The notes: a model not told the origin generated them from the sequence alone. Positions 1 to 9,730 are shown, numbered from the stretch's first letter. The stretch is DNA of 64,000 nucleotides from Rhynchopus sp. YZ270_cl-10 (GCA_964035575.1 OZ037866.1:310001-374000); one strand, 5' to 3'. Program-made: numbers and translations.

Positions 1-120
1 GCAGAAACTAACAAAAAACGCTGGAAGAAAAAAAAGGTGTTTTGAAGAAGATTGGTTATTAACCAAGAATCTAATTAGGCCTGATAGGGTCCGGTTTGGG
101 TAAAAACCCTGAGGAGGAAA

Positions 121-625
121 AAAAAAACTGTTATCTGAGTTTACTGGGGGGGGGCGAATAAGAGATCAGGGGTGAATAAGAGATCAGGGCCGAATAAGAG
201 ATCAGGTTGAGATTTTGGGGGTATTTTTTTTTTTTTTTTTTTGCATGCGCCAGGGTTTTATCTTGAAATTTTTTTTTGAAATTTTACCCTGTCTACCCGG
301 TCTGGCAAAAAAGTGGTCAAAATATTTTTTTTGCCTCCGGCAAAAATGTCTTTTCGCTTTTTTCCCCCCAAAAAAATTTTTTTATTTCTGGCTCGTCCGT
401 TCGCCTAATAAGAGATGCCACATCTCTTATTCGCCCCCCCCCCAGTAAGCTAGTCTGATAAAGAAAGAAACGAAATCAAAAAAAGAATTTTTCGTTGATC
501 GCACCGGATTTTTTGTGGAGTGTGTAGGGACAAAATCGAAAACTTTTCTGTGGATAAGTTGTTGTCGTATTTACATCGCTCACACCAAAAATTCGGGCAC
601 ACTCAGACTGTCTCAAAAAAAAGAA
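121..625 (+). repeat. ~225-bp dispersed repeat R2, copy 1 (interrupted)
   Basis: This matches copies at about 30150-30382 and 34062-34290. Shared landmarks in order are CTGTTATCTGAGTTTA, GATAAAGAAAGAAACGAAATC, TTTTTCGTTGATCGCACCGG, GGAGTGTGTAGGGACAAAATC and TTTACATCGCTCACACC. The copy is interrupted by the element at 144-445 and diverges or is truncated after the GGGCAC motif near 596. All three copies have the same orientation. No coding capacity is seen. Confidence 0.85.
144..445. mobile_element. 302-bp TIR element with TA target duplication
   Basis: The ends are inverted: the left starts CTGGGGGGGGGCGAATAAG and the right is its complement, ending in a C-run and CAG (about 23 bp). The host repeat reads GTTTAAGC at 30169-30176 and again in the copy at 34079-34086. 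Here it reads GTTTA, then the element, then TAAGC, so TA is duplicated at 142-143 and 446-447. Just inside the left end are three direct copies of an 18-bp unit containing GAATAAGAGATCAGG (about 154-206). No transposase is encoded. TA duplication is typical of Tc1/mariner-type insertion; family membership is inferred. Confidence 0.85.
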
Positions 626-684
626 AAGTTGATAATATATCTACAGCCCTGATAAAGGGTATTGCTTTTTTCTCCCCTCATATT

Positions 685-3600
685 TCAAATTGAATTCACT
701 ATATTAGCATGCGCAAGCACCGCTGTGCTGTGTGCGCACATATCTTGTTCACCGGAATAATAACTGTAGCGCCCCCTTTCCCACGACCCTCCTGCCAACC
801 CAAGGAGCAGTGTATTGATATCGCTTGGGTTCAGAATCGCAGAACGGAGCCCTTTTTTTGCAATCTCAACTGCAAGAAACTTTGCATCACAGCAGTGCAG
901 CAGCACATTGCAACGCAATGCACCTGATGTCCGCTGCACACCCTCCAACACCCGCTCCGCCAAATCCCTCAAAGGACTCCCTGGTGGCCCTACGGAGAGA
1001 TAATACGTATGAAAACCCCATTCCTCCTCACAAAGCAGCTCAAACTGGCTTTTCAGATAAACCTCCCAGATGCGTTCCCGATCACCACTGTCGATACCCC
1101 GAAGGAAGACACCTAGACCCATTGGAAGCATGCTTGGATGACGTGCCCGATGGTGTTTTGCAGACAAAAATATGGACCGATATTTCCCTTTCATCCTCTG
1201 AAGCAATTTGTATTCCCCTAATGCGAGAAATCCTGAAAAAATTGGGTCCTCATTGTCTTCGGAGATTCGTTTGAAGTATCGTGGCATTTCACTCATGCGG
1301 ACCTGGTCGTCTGAAAAATCTATCCCAGTTGCGGAGAGGAAGGTGACTGGGACCGGGGTTTTTTCAGTGAGTTGGCAATATGAATAGCTTTGCGCCGCTT
1401 CGTTGTAGCAGCCTTCTACTAAGAAATAGCCCTGTTGGGAGAGACAGAGGGAACCGCACAGCTCTGCTGGGGATTGTTCTAAAGCTGCCTTTGCGGATGC
1501 GGAGCTGGGGAAGCCGTACTCAAAGGTGGACGATTGAACATCACGTCGCCAAGACAGCACCTCCTCATTGACGTCTTCCGCCATATCGGTAAAAGCCTTT
1601 CGTGACGCAGCCTCCCATTGAAGCCGGCTTTCGACATAGTAAGGCTTGCTTTCATCATCAAATTTCTTGCGCTGTCTCATAACCTCTCCCAAGTCAGGTA
1701 CCGTCTCGGTACCAAGCTGTGTCAAAGGGACTGAACGGTATAGTGCCCAAAAGGCGCAGTTTTTTAAGTATTGTTCTTGGAATTTTGCTTCATTTAACCC
1801 CTGGCTGTGTCCTCGTACCAAGGCGGTCAATGCTTCAAGAAATTTCCGGTCAAAATCCTCAGTAGTCTCTACATGAGTGCTTTGTACCAACCATTTTACC
1901 TCTCGGACAGAGATTTTGAATTCCTTCTCCCCATAAACCTTTTCTGCGTTGACATCTGTAGGGTAGGGTACGTTTACCCATTCTGATCCTGCATCAAAAT
2001 GCGCATCGGAATCGGCAATACGTTGGATTTCTTTTGCATTTATTATAATCGTTTCGTCGTCTCTTGCAAGCGAGAGCGGTGGGGTGAGAACGACATTTGG
2101 TACTAACCGCACTAGCTCTTCTGTGAAGGTAGGTTCGTTGGATCGACCTAGCTTTGAGAGGAGTGTGTACGCTGGTCGGAATCGATGTGGGTATGCTTGG
2201 TATTCTCCTGCAGAGGAGTACGTCTCAGAATCTGTCGCCCCCGCCTTTTTAACGCAAATATCAAAGTCATACGGCGAAGCAAGGTTTGCCGGAGAATCAT
2301 CTGCGATAATCTGATGCCACGACCCCACGGCGTGCACATTGTGGGGGTGCGTCACTTCATTCTCTCTCGAAGGGAATAGCGCAACCGATCCGGACTGTAG
2401 CTGGCGTACAATTTTCGGTTTTTGCGTAATATGCGGATTGCTTGCGCCAAAGAACACATGGTTGACCAAAACATCGCATGATAAATCCTCATTGCTTCCG
2501 TAAGGAGGAGGCGGCACTGCACCAGATTGCTCTGATAGCTCCAACACAATTTCGCTCGTTTCCGGCGAAAAACATAATCCAACAAAATCAAAAAAGCTCT
2601 CAGAATACTGTACACGCAACTCCATTGGCACTGATTTGAGTGGGTTCAACGTTGCATCGCGGGTCACCGAGAAGATTAGCTGGGAGATGTGTTCATAGGT
2701 ATGCTTCCATGGGGTCAGAAGACGTGCCATTTCGAGAACGGAACACCCCATTGCCCATATATCCGCTTGTTCAGACGAACTCCTCCCCATGCAGACAGAC
2801 CTGCTTAGATAGTGCACAGTACCTTTTACGGTCATCCCTTTTAGGCCATCTGCAGCCTCTGCAATTTCCTTTGTACTGCATAACCCGAAATCTGTTAACG
2901 CCACTGCCCCTGTAGAGTCTACAAGCATATTTTGTGGTTTTATGTCACCATGGATGACCCCGCATTTGTGAAGATAGTTCAATCCGTTTAAGAGTTGAAT
3001 GAGGTATCGTTTGATAGTGAGTTCTGATAGCGCGCCGAATTCTTTGATTTGATGATTAATAGAACCTTGCGTCCAATAGGTCATAACTATCTCCGCACTG
3101 CAGCGGTTGATTTTACATTCCCAGACCTTTACTATGTTACGGTGTCCAAGCATCTTCAGTATAGAGTACTCCTGCCTCGCCAGCATGGTATCAGTATCGG
3201 ACCTCACCGGCATTACCTTTACCGCGAAAACAGTCCCTCCAGGGTCCATCGCTTTGTATACAGTGCCGAAGCCGCCTTCACCTAAACGATCTCCAAGTGT
3301 ATAGCCACAGAGCAGTCCTTTTTCTACTGGGGTGAGAAAAGATTTTAATGCAGCGTTTGAGGGCATGGCGGAGAGTGGAGACGCTACGGTGTCTTGGAAG
3401 ATGAGAGTAGTGTCCTCAGCGGTAAGCCAATGTGGTGAAGAGCATTGCCGTGTTAATGGTGTGGCGCATTGAGCGACGCGGTCTCGTGCGTATGATTCTA
3501 CCAATCGCCAGGCGTCCAGCTCATCTCCAACCTCATCTCCGCAGACCAGCAAATGTTTTGAAATCGCCCCAACCACTTTCGCCATGCTTTTTACCACCTC

Positions 3601-3855
3601 ACTGCATTCATCCGATTCTTCGTGGCAAGGGGACAACCCAGTGAAAGGTAATGAATCAGGTTCTTTTCTTTCTGGGCTCGCCGGAGGGCTGGGTGGAGGG
3701 GTAAATGAAATGGTGGCTGTGGCGAAGGTGCACGGTTCGGCCTTACACCCAGCGCTGTGCGTGACGTTTTGCAAATATAACAACGAAAGTTGAAACAAAG
3801 CTTCTTCATCCGATGCGTATCTCGGGCCCAAAGGATCTGCGTGGGTTAAATGCAT
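685..3855 (-). CDS. Serine/threonine protein kinase with large uncharacterised C-terminal region
   Basis: A 1056-residue protein. The N-terminal ~185 residues are low-complexity and Pro/Ser-rich. A complete kinase domain follows at about 186-430: glycine loop LGEGGFGTVYKA, lysine in FAVKVM, catalytic loop HGDIKPQN, DFG, then GTVHYLS and DIWAMGCSVLEM. All catalytic residues are present, so it should be active. The loop style and HGDIKPQN resemble STE/MAPKKK-type kinases; this is a family-level inference. The remaining ~620 residues match nothing I recognise. The last ~220 (from about SLCLSQQGYF) look like a compact globular domain with motifs LPMGLGVFLRG, LNPSDINTLLLG and YYSGEQDMCAHS. The ATG at 3855 is the first in frame. 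The gene is intronless as it stands. Confidence 0.85.
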   Translation of the reverse strand: MHLTHADPLGPRYASDEEALFQLSLLYLQNVTHSAGCKAEPCTFATATISFTPPPSPPASPERKEPDSLPFTGLSPCHEESDECSEVVKSMAKVVGAISKHLLVCGDEVGDELDAWRLVESYARDRVAQCATPLTRQCSSPHWLTAEDTTLIFQDTVASPLSAMPSNAALKSFLTPVEKGLLCGYTLGDRLGEGGFGTVYKAMDPGGTVFAVKVMPVRSDTDTMLARQEYSILKMLGHRNIVKVWECKINRCSAEIVMTYWTQGSINHQIKEFGALSELTIKRYLIQLLNGLNYLHKCGVIHGDIKPQNMLVDSTGAVALTDFGLCSTKEIAEAADGLKGMTVKGTVHYLSRSVCMGRSSSEQADIWAMGCSVLEMARLLTPWKHTYEHISQLIFSVTRDATLNPLKSVPMELRVQYSESFFDFVGLCFSPETSEIVLELSEQSGAVPPPPYGSNEDLSCDVLVNHVFFGASNPHITQKPKIVRQLQSGSVALFPSRENEVTHPHNVHAVGSWHQIIADDSPANLASPYDFDICVKKAGATDSETYSSAGEYQAYPHRFRPAYTLLSKLGRSNEPTFTEELVRLVPNVVLTPPLSLARDDETIIINAKEIQRIADSDAHFDAGSEWVNVPYPTDVNAEKVYGEKEFKISVREVKWLVQSTHVETTEDFDRKFLEALTALVRGHSQGLNEAKFQEQYLKNCAFWALYRSVPLTQLGTETVPDLGEVMRQRKKFDDESKPYYVESRLQWEAASRKAFTDMAEDVNEEVLSWRRDVQSSTFEYGFPSSASAKAALEQSPAELCGSLCLSQQGYFLVEGCYNEAAQSYSYCQLTEKTPVPVTFLSATGIDFSDDQVRMSEMPRYFKRISEDNEDPIFSGFLALGEYKLLQRMKGKYRSIFLSAKHHRARHPSMLPMGLGVFLRGIDSGDRERIWEVYLKSQFELLCEEEWGFHTYYLSVGPPGSPLRDLAERVLEGVQRTSGALRCNVLLHCCDAKFLAVEIAKKGLRSAILNPSDINTLLLGLAGGSWERGRYSYYSGEQDMCAHSTAVLAHANIVNSI

Positions 3856-4694
3856 TTTGAATTCTGCTCCGAAAAAAAAAAAAAATGTGTAGAAAAAAAA
3901 AATAATGAATAAGATACAAAGCCCTCTCGCTGCCTAGTCAGCTGGGAACAAACGGAGGAACCAGGGTAAAAAAAAATTCCCTTTATTCTCTGAGAGGGGG
4001 GGGTTGATAAAAGAAAAAGGAACAGTACACTGTATCAACCCTGTTGGTGGAGGTGTGGGGGAGAGGAGAAGAGAAGTATTACAGGATTTTTTTTTCTTTT
4101 TTGTAAAGGTATCGGGTTGGTATCTTTTTTTCTGGACTAAAGGGGCAGACTCTTGCGTTCAGTCACATCAAAAAAAAAAGAAGGAAAAAAAAGTTGACTT
4201 GAAATACAACAGCTCGTTTCGCAGTATGGGAGAGGCTGTAATTGAGCACAAACCCTGAGTCGCTTAATTTGGGCTGAAGAAAAGTCAATTTCTACCAGAG
4301 GCAGATTGTTTTGTGAGAGAGTTTAAAAAAAAGAAAAGATTTCGTTCGGAAAAAAAATAGATTGCAAAAAAAAAACCCAAAAGCTCTAGGAGGGGTTTAC
4401 AATGAGAGCATCATGCAAGAAAAGAGGGGAGGTTTTTTTTTTTTATTCCTCCTCAACTTTGTTTTCCCCCTCACCACGCCACCAACCACCATTTCCCAAC
4501 ATCTATAGAAAATAGCAAAAAAAAAAAACCCAGCAGATCAGCTGGACCCCGTTTAAAAAAAACAAAAAAAGAGTTCATAAGATGAACCTAAACCTCTGAT
4601 ACTGCCTTACAAACTCATTTGTTTTGAGCATTTTTTTAATTTTTTTTATTTTTCATGCACACGGCGCGTAACACGGGCTACATTCGCTTCGTTT

Positions 4695-4822
4695 TGCGTA
4701 GCTTACAAGGAGAAATAGTTTTCTCAGATACTATCGCCAAATCACCCCCCCTCCAACAGGGTAATTGAGCAATCAACGAAAACATTTTTTTTCCTTTTGC
4801 TAATCAGAGTTACCATTTTTTT
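4695..4822 (-). repeat. Dispersed repeat R1, inverted copy
   Basis: Read on the minus strand it gives GGTAACTCTGATTAGC, then TTTTCGTTGATTGCTCAATT, ACCCTGTTGGAGG and AAGCTACGC. The same blocks occur in the same order on the plus strand at 32731-32868 and 37430-37560. Of the dispersed repeats seen, this is the only clear one found in both orientations. Confidence 0.8.
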
Positions 4823-5542
4823 TAAACCCGGGGGGGTTTTTTTTTGAATATCCACACTCAGTCTCTGAACAGAGACACAGCCGTCTAGTAGTAGCTGTGT
4901 GGGAGAAGATTGTCACGCTTCTTGTAACGGTTCATCGGTACAACCTGCCACAGATACCTGCAAAAAAGGAAATAAATTATTTCATTGTTATTTCTATTCT
5001 ACTGAACACAACGAATCCTGGGGTTAATAAGGTCTGTACTCAATCTTGGCCCAAGCCTTTGTACGCAAGGTATAGACGTCATTCATCCTGAACCCTTTAT
5101 AGCAGATTTTATGAATTTTTGCTTTTTTTTGAAAAGGGAAGGCTCGTTTTTCCTTTTATTGTTACAAAGTAACAATAAACCATTTTTCCCGGTGACCCCC
5201 CCCTCCCCACCCCCTATGTTACACGGAAAAACCGTTTTTCCGAATTTTCATTTATTGTAACAACAAGGCGCAGTGGACGTGCACATCCGAAAACACCCGC
5301 ATTTGCATTTCCGGAATCCGTCCGCACTGTGGTGGGGTCAATCTGCCGAAATGGACAAGTTCTTGTTGTTGGAAAAAGCCACTTTTTCCCGCCATTGTTA
5401 CAAAAAAAAAAGTTTTTCCCCCGGATTTCGGTCGGACCCCCTCCCCCCCCGTTACTTTGTAACATTAAATGGAAAAACGAGCCTTCCCAAACTTGATTAA
5501 AATTGATATCAATGAGAAATAATACAGTAGTCATCATTGTAA

Positions 5543-5765
5543 TACCGTAATTGTAAAAATATTGGGACGTAAAAAAGTTGAAACGTAAAAATGTTGGGAC
5601 AGCTGGGCGAAAAATTCCCGTCCCAACATTTTTACGGCCCAACATATTTACGTTAGGGAATTTTTACGTAGATTTTGTTAGGGAAGATTTGTCTTAGCAT
5701 TTTTTTTTTTTACGATTACCTAGCGAGTAGGCGGGTTGAACGTCACTGGCACGTGTCAAAGTTTT

Positions 5766-5801
<36 letters not shown>

Positions 5802-5927
5802 GCTAAGACAAATAGGCTCAAGCCAAAGTAGCCCAAAAAATGTTGGGCCGTAAAAATGTTGGGACGAGCGAGCCTTTTTTGGGCTGTCCCAACATTTTTA
5901 CGGCCCAACATTTTTACAATTACGGTA
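5543..5927. mobile_element. 385-bp foldback element built from a TTGGGACGTAAAAA word
   Basis: Outer inverted ends are TACCGTAATTGTAAAAAT at the left and its complement at 5910-5927. Inside, the word GTAAAAATGTTGGGAC and its complement recur several times near both ends (5552-5652, 5838-5915). A second nested inverted pair, TTTGTCTTAGC (5687-5697) and GCTAAGACAAAT (about 5801-5812), surrounds a T-run and a 36-bp A-run. There is no coding potential. It looks like a non-autonomous foldback element; no target duplication can be assigned with confidence. Confidence 0.75.
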
Positions 5928-5981
5928 ATTAGGTCTGTGCCCAATATTGGCCAAAAAAAAAAGCCTACTACACAACAGAGT

Positions 5982-6611
5982 TCATCTTATATAGAGCAAC
6001 CTTTCCCCCCCCCCTCCTCCCCTCCCCACCAACTGTTCAAAACCTACATACATTAAGCACCATGCACCCCCAGCATTGGCGATACCATGCAGACAGCCAT
6101 ACGGGTCATATGCTTCGACCTGCGATGCAATAAAGCATGCCACGGTGCATCCCAGCACCAGCATCCCTTTCAGCATGTTCCCCCAGTTGTACGGCGGCAG
6201 CTTCGACAGCCACACCCATTTGCAGAGGGACGTCACAATGAAGAGCCCGCTCACGAAGGCTGTGTACTTTGCGTCCCAGAAGTGGTCTTTTTCTTGCGCG
6301 ACCCACACTGCGAAGAAGGCCAAGTAGCGGAGAAACATATCGAACCCTTCACTCTCATTGGCCTGCATGTGAATGAGCATCAACATCCCATAGGTTACGG
6401 CCAGAATATTGTTCATTTCATGCCATTGTGATATCTCCAACACCACGTCCACGTCCAAAGCCTTAGAGAGGTTGTACATAACACCAGTCAAAAGGTGGGT
6501 CGCGCCAACAAACACTTCAAAATGGCGTCTCCCCTTCAGCACCACACGTAATGGCATGAAATATGCAAAGCTTGAGGCAACGTACATTGCCAAGCGGATG
6601 AGATTTATCAT
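5982..6611 (-). CDS. Multi-pass membrane protein of unknown function
   Basis: A 209-residue product from the ATG at 6611. The reading frame continues upstream to 6704, but the upstream part is Lys/Phe/Ser-rich and TTCTTCTTCTAG lies just before ATG 6611, as expected for a trans-splice acceptor. About seven hydrophobic segments are visible, for example AVTYGMLMLIHM, LRYLAFFAVWV, FVSGLFIVTSLCKWVW and MLVLGCTVACFIAS. Conserved-looking polar residues lie between them: WHEMNN, HFWDAKY and a DPYGCLHGIANAGGAW stretch near the C-terminus. The layout (short, seven helices, His/Asp near helix ends) recalls the CREST hydrolase superfamily (PAQR, alkaline ceramidase, TMEM8), but I see no decisive motif. 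The last ~12 residues are Gly-rich. Confidence 0.7.
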   Translation of the reverse strand: MINLIRLAMYVASSFAYFMPLRVVLKGRRHFEVFVGATHLLTGVMYNLSKALDVDVVLEISQWHEMNNILAVTYGMLMLIHMQANESEGFDMFLRYLAFFAVWVAQEKDHFWDAKYTAFVSGLFIVTSLCKWVWLSKLPPYNWGNMLKGMLVLGCTVACFIASQVEAYDPYGCLHGIANAGGAWCLMYVGFEQLVGRGGGGGERLLYIR

Positions 6612-7186
6612 TTTTAGTATGTGATGCCTAGAAGAAGAACTTGGACAGAAGTTTTTTTTTGAAAAAAAAAAAGGGGATCTTGGTGTGTGACCAGTCGTGC
6701 ACATCGCGCAGGGGGGAGACGATGCGGGGGCTACAAATACAGGAGGATTTCCCTATTTTTTTTATATCGTTATTGGTTTCTTTCAAAAGTTACCGAGCAT
6801 TCGGTCCAAAAAAAAAAAAGTGAAGTTGCCTCTCTGACGCAGGCACTGACACTCCGAAAAAAGAAAAATACGGACAGAGCACTTAAAAACTCGTTGGGCG
6901 GGTCGATCTCAGCGAAGACTTGGGTTAGCGCGTGTGTGTACCGACTACCTTTTACCCTTGACACCCTTATTCTTTTGGTGAAGGAGAGAGAAAAAAAATG
7001 CCCCTTTTTTTAGCCCAGCAAGCGAAGGTGCCGCATATTCTAATATGGCTCGATCTGTCCCACCCCCCACTACCCCAGATAACTGCCCTTACGCTATGCT
7101 GTGTTCTCAGCATCCAGTGCGTCTACATCGTGAAAGGCGTCGATCTGTGGAAAAAGTAGGTGAGAAAAATAATGACTCAGTTATTT

Positions 7187-7402
7187 TTTTTGAAAACTTG
7201 GTTGTATTAGTGTAGCCACCCTGGACATAGTGTGCAGACGAACATTTTTGGTTCGTCGACGAACAAAATGTTCGTCGGTTTTGTTCGTCGATGTTAGTCG
7301 ACGAACATCGACGAACAGGTCCCTGCCACAAGGGCAACCCACGACGAACATCGACGAACATTTTGTTCGTCTGCACACTATGCCTAGAGTGTGCTCCACT
7401 AT
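7187..7402 (+). repeat. E-type repeat interrupted by foldback element
   Basis: The left half GAAAACTTGGTTGTATTAG...TAGCCACCCT and the right half CTAGAGTGTGCTCCACTAT are contiguous at 31312-31363 and 59686-59735, but are separated here by about 170 bp. The interruption is the element at 7226-7382. A CCT or CT flank may be duplicated. Confidence 0.8.
7226..7382. mobile_element. 157-bp foldback element built from CGACGAACA
   Basis: Terminal inverted repeats CATAGTGTGCAGACGAACA and its exact complement at the right end (19 bp). The interior is made of repeated CGACGAACA / TGTTCGTCG words in both directions plus a unique central piece. It sits inside an E-type repeat, whose uninterrupted versions give the empty site. 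No coding potential. Confidence 0.85.
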
Positions 7403-7705
7403 TTTTTTGTTCACAATATTGCACCCAAACAGTAAGACTAGAACAGACCAGAGGGACTCTATAATTCGAAATCCCATTTTGTATGTTTTTACGAGGTTAG
7501 GAGTGGGGCAATGTTGATTTGTTTAACACAAAATAACCGTTGAGACAAGATGATCCCAAGCCTCTCACCACCGCGCAATACAGGTCATAAAGCCTAAAAC
7601 ACTCAAAGAGAAAAACGACACACCCTTGACAATTAAAGAAAGGTTGGAAGTGCAAACGCCTCACCTTTGTTCATTGGCGGATACAGGCGTTGGCATAGGT
7701 TTGTT

Positions 7706-7785
7706 TAATTATAGACTACTATCACAAGATAGCAGCCACGGTTTTTCTTCACAGGATCCTTAAAAGAGAGCAAATAGAAGGAGTA
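7706..7785 (+). repeat. F-type dispersed repeat
   Basis: Reads AATTATAGACTACTATC, ACAAGATAGCAGCCACGG, TTCTTCACAGGATCC and TTAAAAGAGAGCAAATAGAAGG. The core CTACTATC-ACAA-GATAGCAG forms an 8-bp stem with one mismatch. Other copies lie at 15538-15576, 20654-20735, 51236-51262, 51491-51575 and 62762-62838, with a degenerate one at 39166-39190, all on the plus strand. Function unknown. Confidence 0.75.
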
Positions 7786-7801
7786 CGCTTTGCAGTAGGT
7801 G

Positions 7802-8107
7802 TCAGGATCTTTTTTCTCGCATTGAATGGAAAACTAGAGGATACAAACACCACACACATACCGCCGACAGCGCGAGCGCCATGAGCTGCAGACACGAATG
7901 CACAGCGACCCGTGTGTTGCGCAGGGTGGCCCCTCTGTACACCACGTGCAGCACGTTGTCGCCCACAGTGATCTCGCGGGACACCTTGTCAGGCGAGAGC
8001 TCCTGGTCCACCATCACCGAGTTGCGCACCACGGCTGCGTGCGCAGACGGGCACGGCACCTCCATTCTGAACACAACCGGCATCCCCGCGCTCGCCTGCA
8101 CCTCCAT
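7802..8107 (-). CDS. Pcc1/LAGE3-like KEOPS complex subunit
   Basis: A 101-residue frame. Residues ~12-80 follow the Pcc1/LAGE3 pattern: VVFRMEVPCPSAHAAVV, then DQELSPDKVSREITVGDN, VLHVVYRGATLRNTRVAVHS and LQLMALALSAV. Pcc1 is the small dimerising subunit of the KEOPS/EKC complex, which makes N6-threonylcarbamoyladenosine at position 37 of ANN-decoding tRNAs. The size fits the family (80-100 residues). After LSAV the frame runs into unlike sequence (CVWCLYPLVF...), and the DNA at this point reads GTATGTGTG, a good 5' splice-site match. The true C-terminus may therefore be spliced to something downstream. The upstream neighbour on the same strand is a RING protein. Confidence 0.75.
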   Translation of the reverse strand: MEVQASAGMPVVFRMEVPCPSAHAAVVRNSVMVDQELSPDKVSREITVGDNVLHVVYRGATLRNTRVAVHSCLQLMALALSAVCVWCLYPLVFHSMREKRS

Positions 8108-8337
8108 TACCCCCCCCTTTAGTGTCAGGCAACCACCCCTTATTCTCTGTAGGGGTTTAATGAATTGATGAGAGAGTGAGAAAAGAAGGGTCTAGGGAAG
8201 GGCCTCAACCCCGTATACTTCATCTTTGAGGGGCAAAATGATCGCATTTCCAAAACATTCAATACCAACCTACACAGAAGGCTAATACTGTTGCCACCCA
8301 CCCAACCACCCCTTGAAGGCCCCCTCCTCCCCCCCCT

Positions 8338-8982
8338 TCACAATGCTTCTATACGTACGCCTATCCGTAAGGGAAGGTCCGAACCGTACAGTGTGTAGGC
8401 ACTGCGTTCTGCATGTTTGTCTCCAACCCACCGTACAACGTCCAGCGCACGGAACCGTCCAGTTTCTCGGAGACAGAACAGAACGAACGCAGGAGACCCT
8501 CTGCAGATCGGGCAACTCCCTGGTGCACCTAATATCTTCTCGCGGGCAAGCCATTTGAAGATGCATCGTGCGCAAAATCTATGGCCACATGGTGACAACA
8601 AAGCAGACGCAGCAAGCTCTGTAGCGTGCAGACAGATGCAACAACTGGACACACACAGCCCTTCTTGCGTACGAACAAACCCAACCAAGGTATGAACATG
8701 CCGAAACCGTACCAACACACCAACACCCTGCTGGTGAATCACCACCTCCGCCACCAGCAGCACCACACCCGCTAAGGCGGCAAACCCCGTCTGCTTGATG
8801 ATCTTCTCTACCATACGCGGGTCGTCCTTGGCACAGACCTGCCCAGACACCCCAGCAACCCAACTGCTTGCCAAATGCGCATTCGCGACACGCAATGCTT
8901 CAACCTCACCCGACACCGTCAACACCTCTTCCAGAGCGCATTGCTCGTACAAATTGAGGCGTCTCCGTTTTGGGTGTGACAT
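8338..8982 (-). CDS. Membrane-associated RING-finger protein (probable E3 ubiquitin ligase)
   Basis: 214 residues from ATG 8982, which begins MSHPKRRRLNLYEQCALEEV. In-frame ATGs further upstream (to 9120) lead into A/T-rich spacer sequence, so the internal start is preferred. Residues ~66-82 (GFAALAGVVLLVAEVVI) form one transmembrane helix. Residues ~114-160 form a C3HC4 RING: CCIC, then PCGHRFCARC, then CPIC, with normal spacing for zinc binding. RING-HC proteins recruit E2 enzymes for ubiquitin transfer. The ~50 residues after the RING contain no recognised domain. The orthologue is unknown. Confidence 0.75.
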   Translation of the reverse strand: MSHPKRRRLNLYEQCALEEVLTVSGEVEALRVANAHLASSWVAGVSGQVCAKDDPRMVEKIIKQTGFAALAGVVLLVAEVVIHQQGVGVLVRFRHVHTLVGFVRTQEGLCVSSCCICLHATELAASALLSPCGHRFCARCIFKWLAREKILGAPGSCPICRGSPAFVLFCLRETGRFRALDVVRWVGDKHAERSAYTLYGSDLPLRIGVRIEAL

Positions 8983-9540
8983 AAGACGCAATGTGGGATA
9001 TATACAGATCAGGTCATATGCATGTCCATAATGTACCCCAATTGTACACCGGAAAATGTTGGTCTGAGAATATTTTGTTTGATTAGAAACGACATAGATA
9101 GCCACGATACTTTTCTTCACAGGAATGTATGAGAAAAAGGGGGGGTGTTGGTGGGGTGGATAGAAAAAAGGGGAGGTTTTGCTTGTATTTGTAGTTGTAA
9201 GAGAGACGCAAAGTTTTGTTTGTTGCGTAAAGTGTGTAATAAAAATGCTGTGTTGATTTTTATTACTGCAATACGCTCCTACTGACTACGGCGGGAAAAC
9301 CTCTTTGAGGCCAAAGAAAAAAGGTTGACTTGAAATACAAAGCCCTCTCGTGACAGTGTACCGAAAAAATTGTATTGGTTTAAAGAAGTAGTCGGGATAA
9401 CACAACTTCGAGCCGAGACTTAGAGAGAGACGCAAGGAAAAGAACACTAGTAAGATGAATGTGCACACATCGTACGAGGGTCGACGTCTCGGGAGAAATT
9501 AGAAGGTCAAGAGAAAAGCTTCAAAAGATGAAATGTGTTC

Positions 9541-9595
9541 TGGTGTGGCCGACGACCCCAAAATAGCAGAAAATAGCACCTCGCTCAGCCGCACC
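9541..9595. mobile_element. Short G-type TIR element (AAAATAGCAG core)
   Basis: Left end TGGTGTGGCCGACGACCCC and right end TCAGCCGCACCA are inverted. The core holds two AAAATAGC units. Related elements with the same ends are at 62439-62510 and 63769-63837, and separated ends are at 35038 and 36850. It is non-coding and MITE-like. Confidence 0.75.
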
Positions 9596-9730
9596 AAAAA
9601 ATCTAGATGCCCAGAATAGCAGAAAATAGCAGAAAGTAGCACAAAAATAGCATCCACACCATGTTCTGCATCATTTTTTAAGGCTTGTAAGAATGAATCA
9701 AAGTTCACCTCTGGAGAAAGGGAAAGAAAA

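Larger units (their letters stand above)
1..684. other. Intergenic, repeat-filled left edge
   Basis: No coding frame is credible here. The stretch holds a copy of a roughly 225-bp dispersed repeat (about 121-143 continuing at 446-625) that is split by a 302-bp inverted-repeat element (144-445). Both are listed separately. The rest is homopolymer-rich DNA. It lies 3' of the kinase gene that ends at 685 on the minus strand, so the first tens of bases next to 685 are probably its 3' untranslated region. Confidence 0.7.
3856..5981. other. Intergenic spacer with repeats
   Basis: No gene is recognised. It contains a degenerate CTCTCG hairpin (3915-3945), a C-type repeat remnant (4190-4230), an A-type hairpin remnant (4571-4610), an inverted copy of the 135-bp repeat R1 (4695-4822) and the TIR element at 5543-5927, plus long A and T runs. 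The part next to 3855 is the probable 5' leader region of the kinase gene. Confidence 0.65.
6612..7801. other. Intergenic spacer
   Basis: No gene is recognised. It contains D-type repeats (6826-6862, 7643-7692), an E-type repeat split by a foldback element (7187-7402) and an F-type repeat (7706-7785). 7403-7560 holds nothing recognised. Confidence 0.65.
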
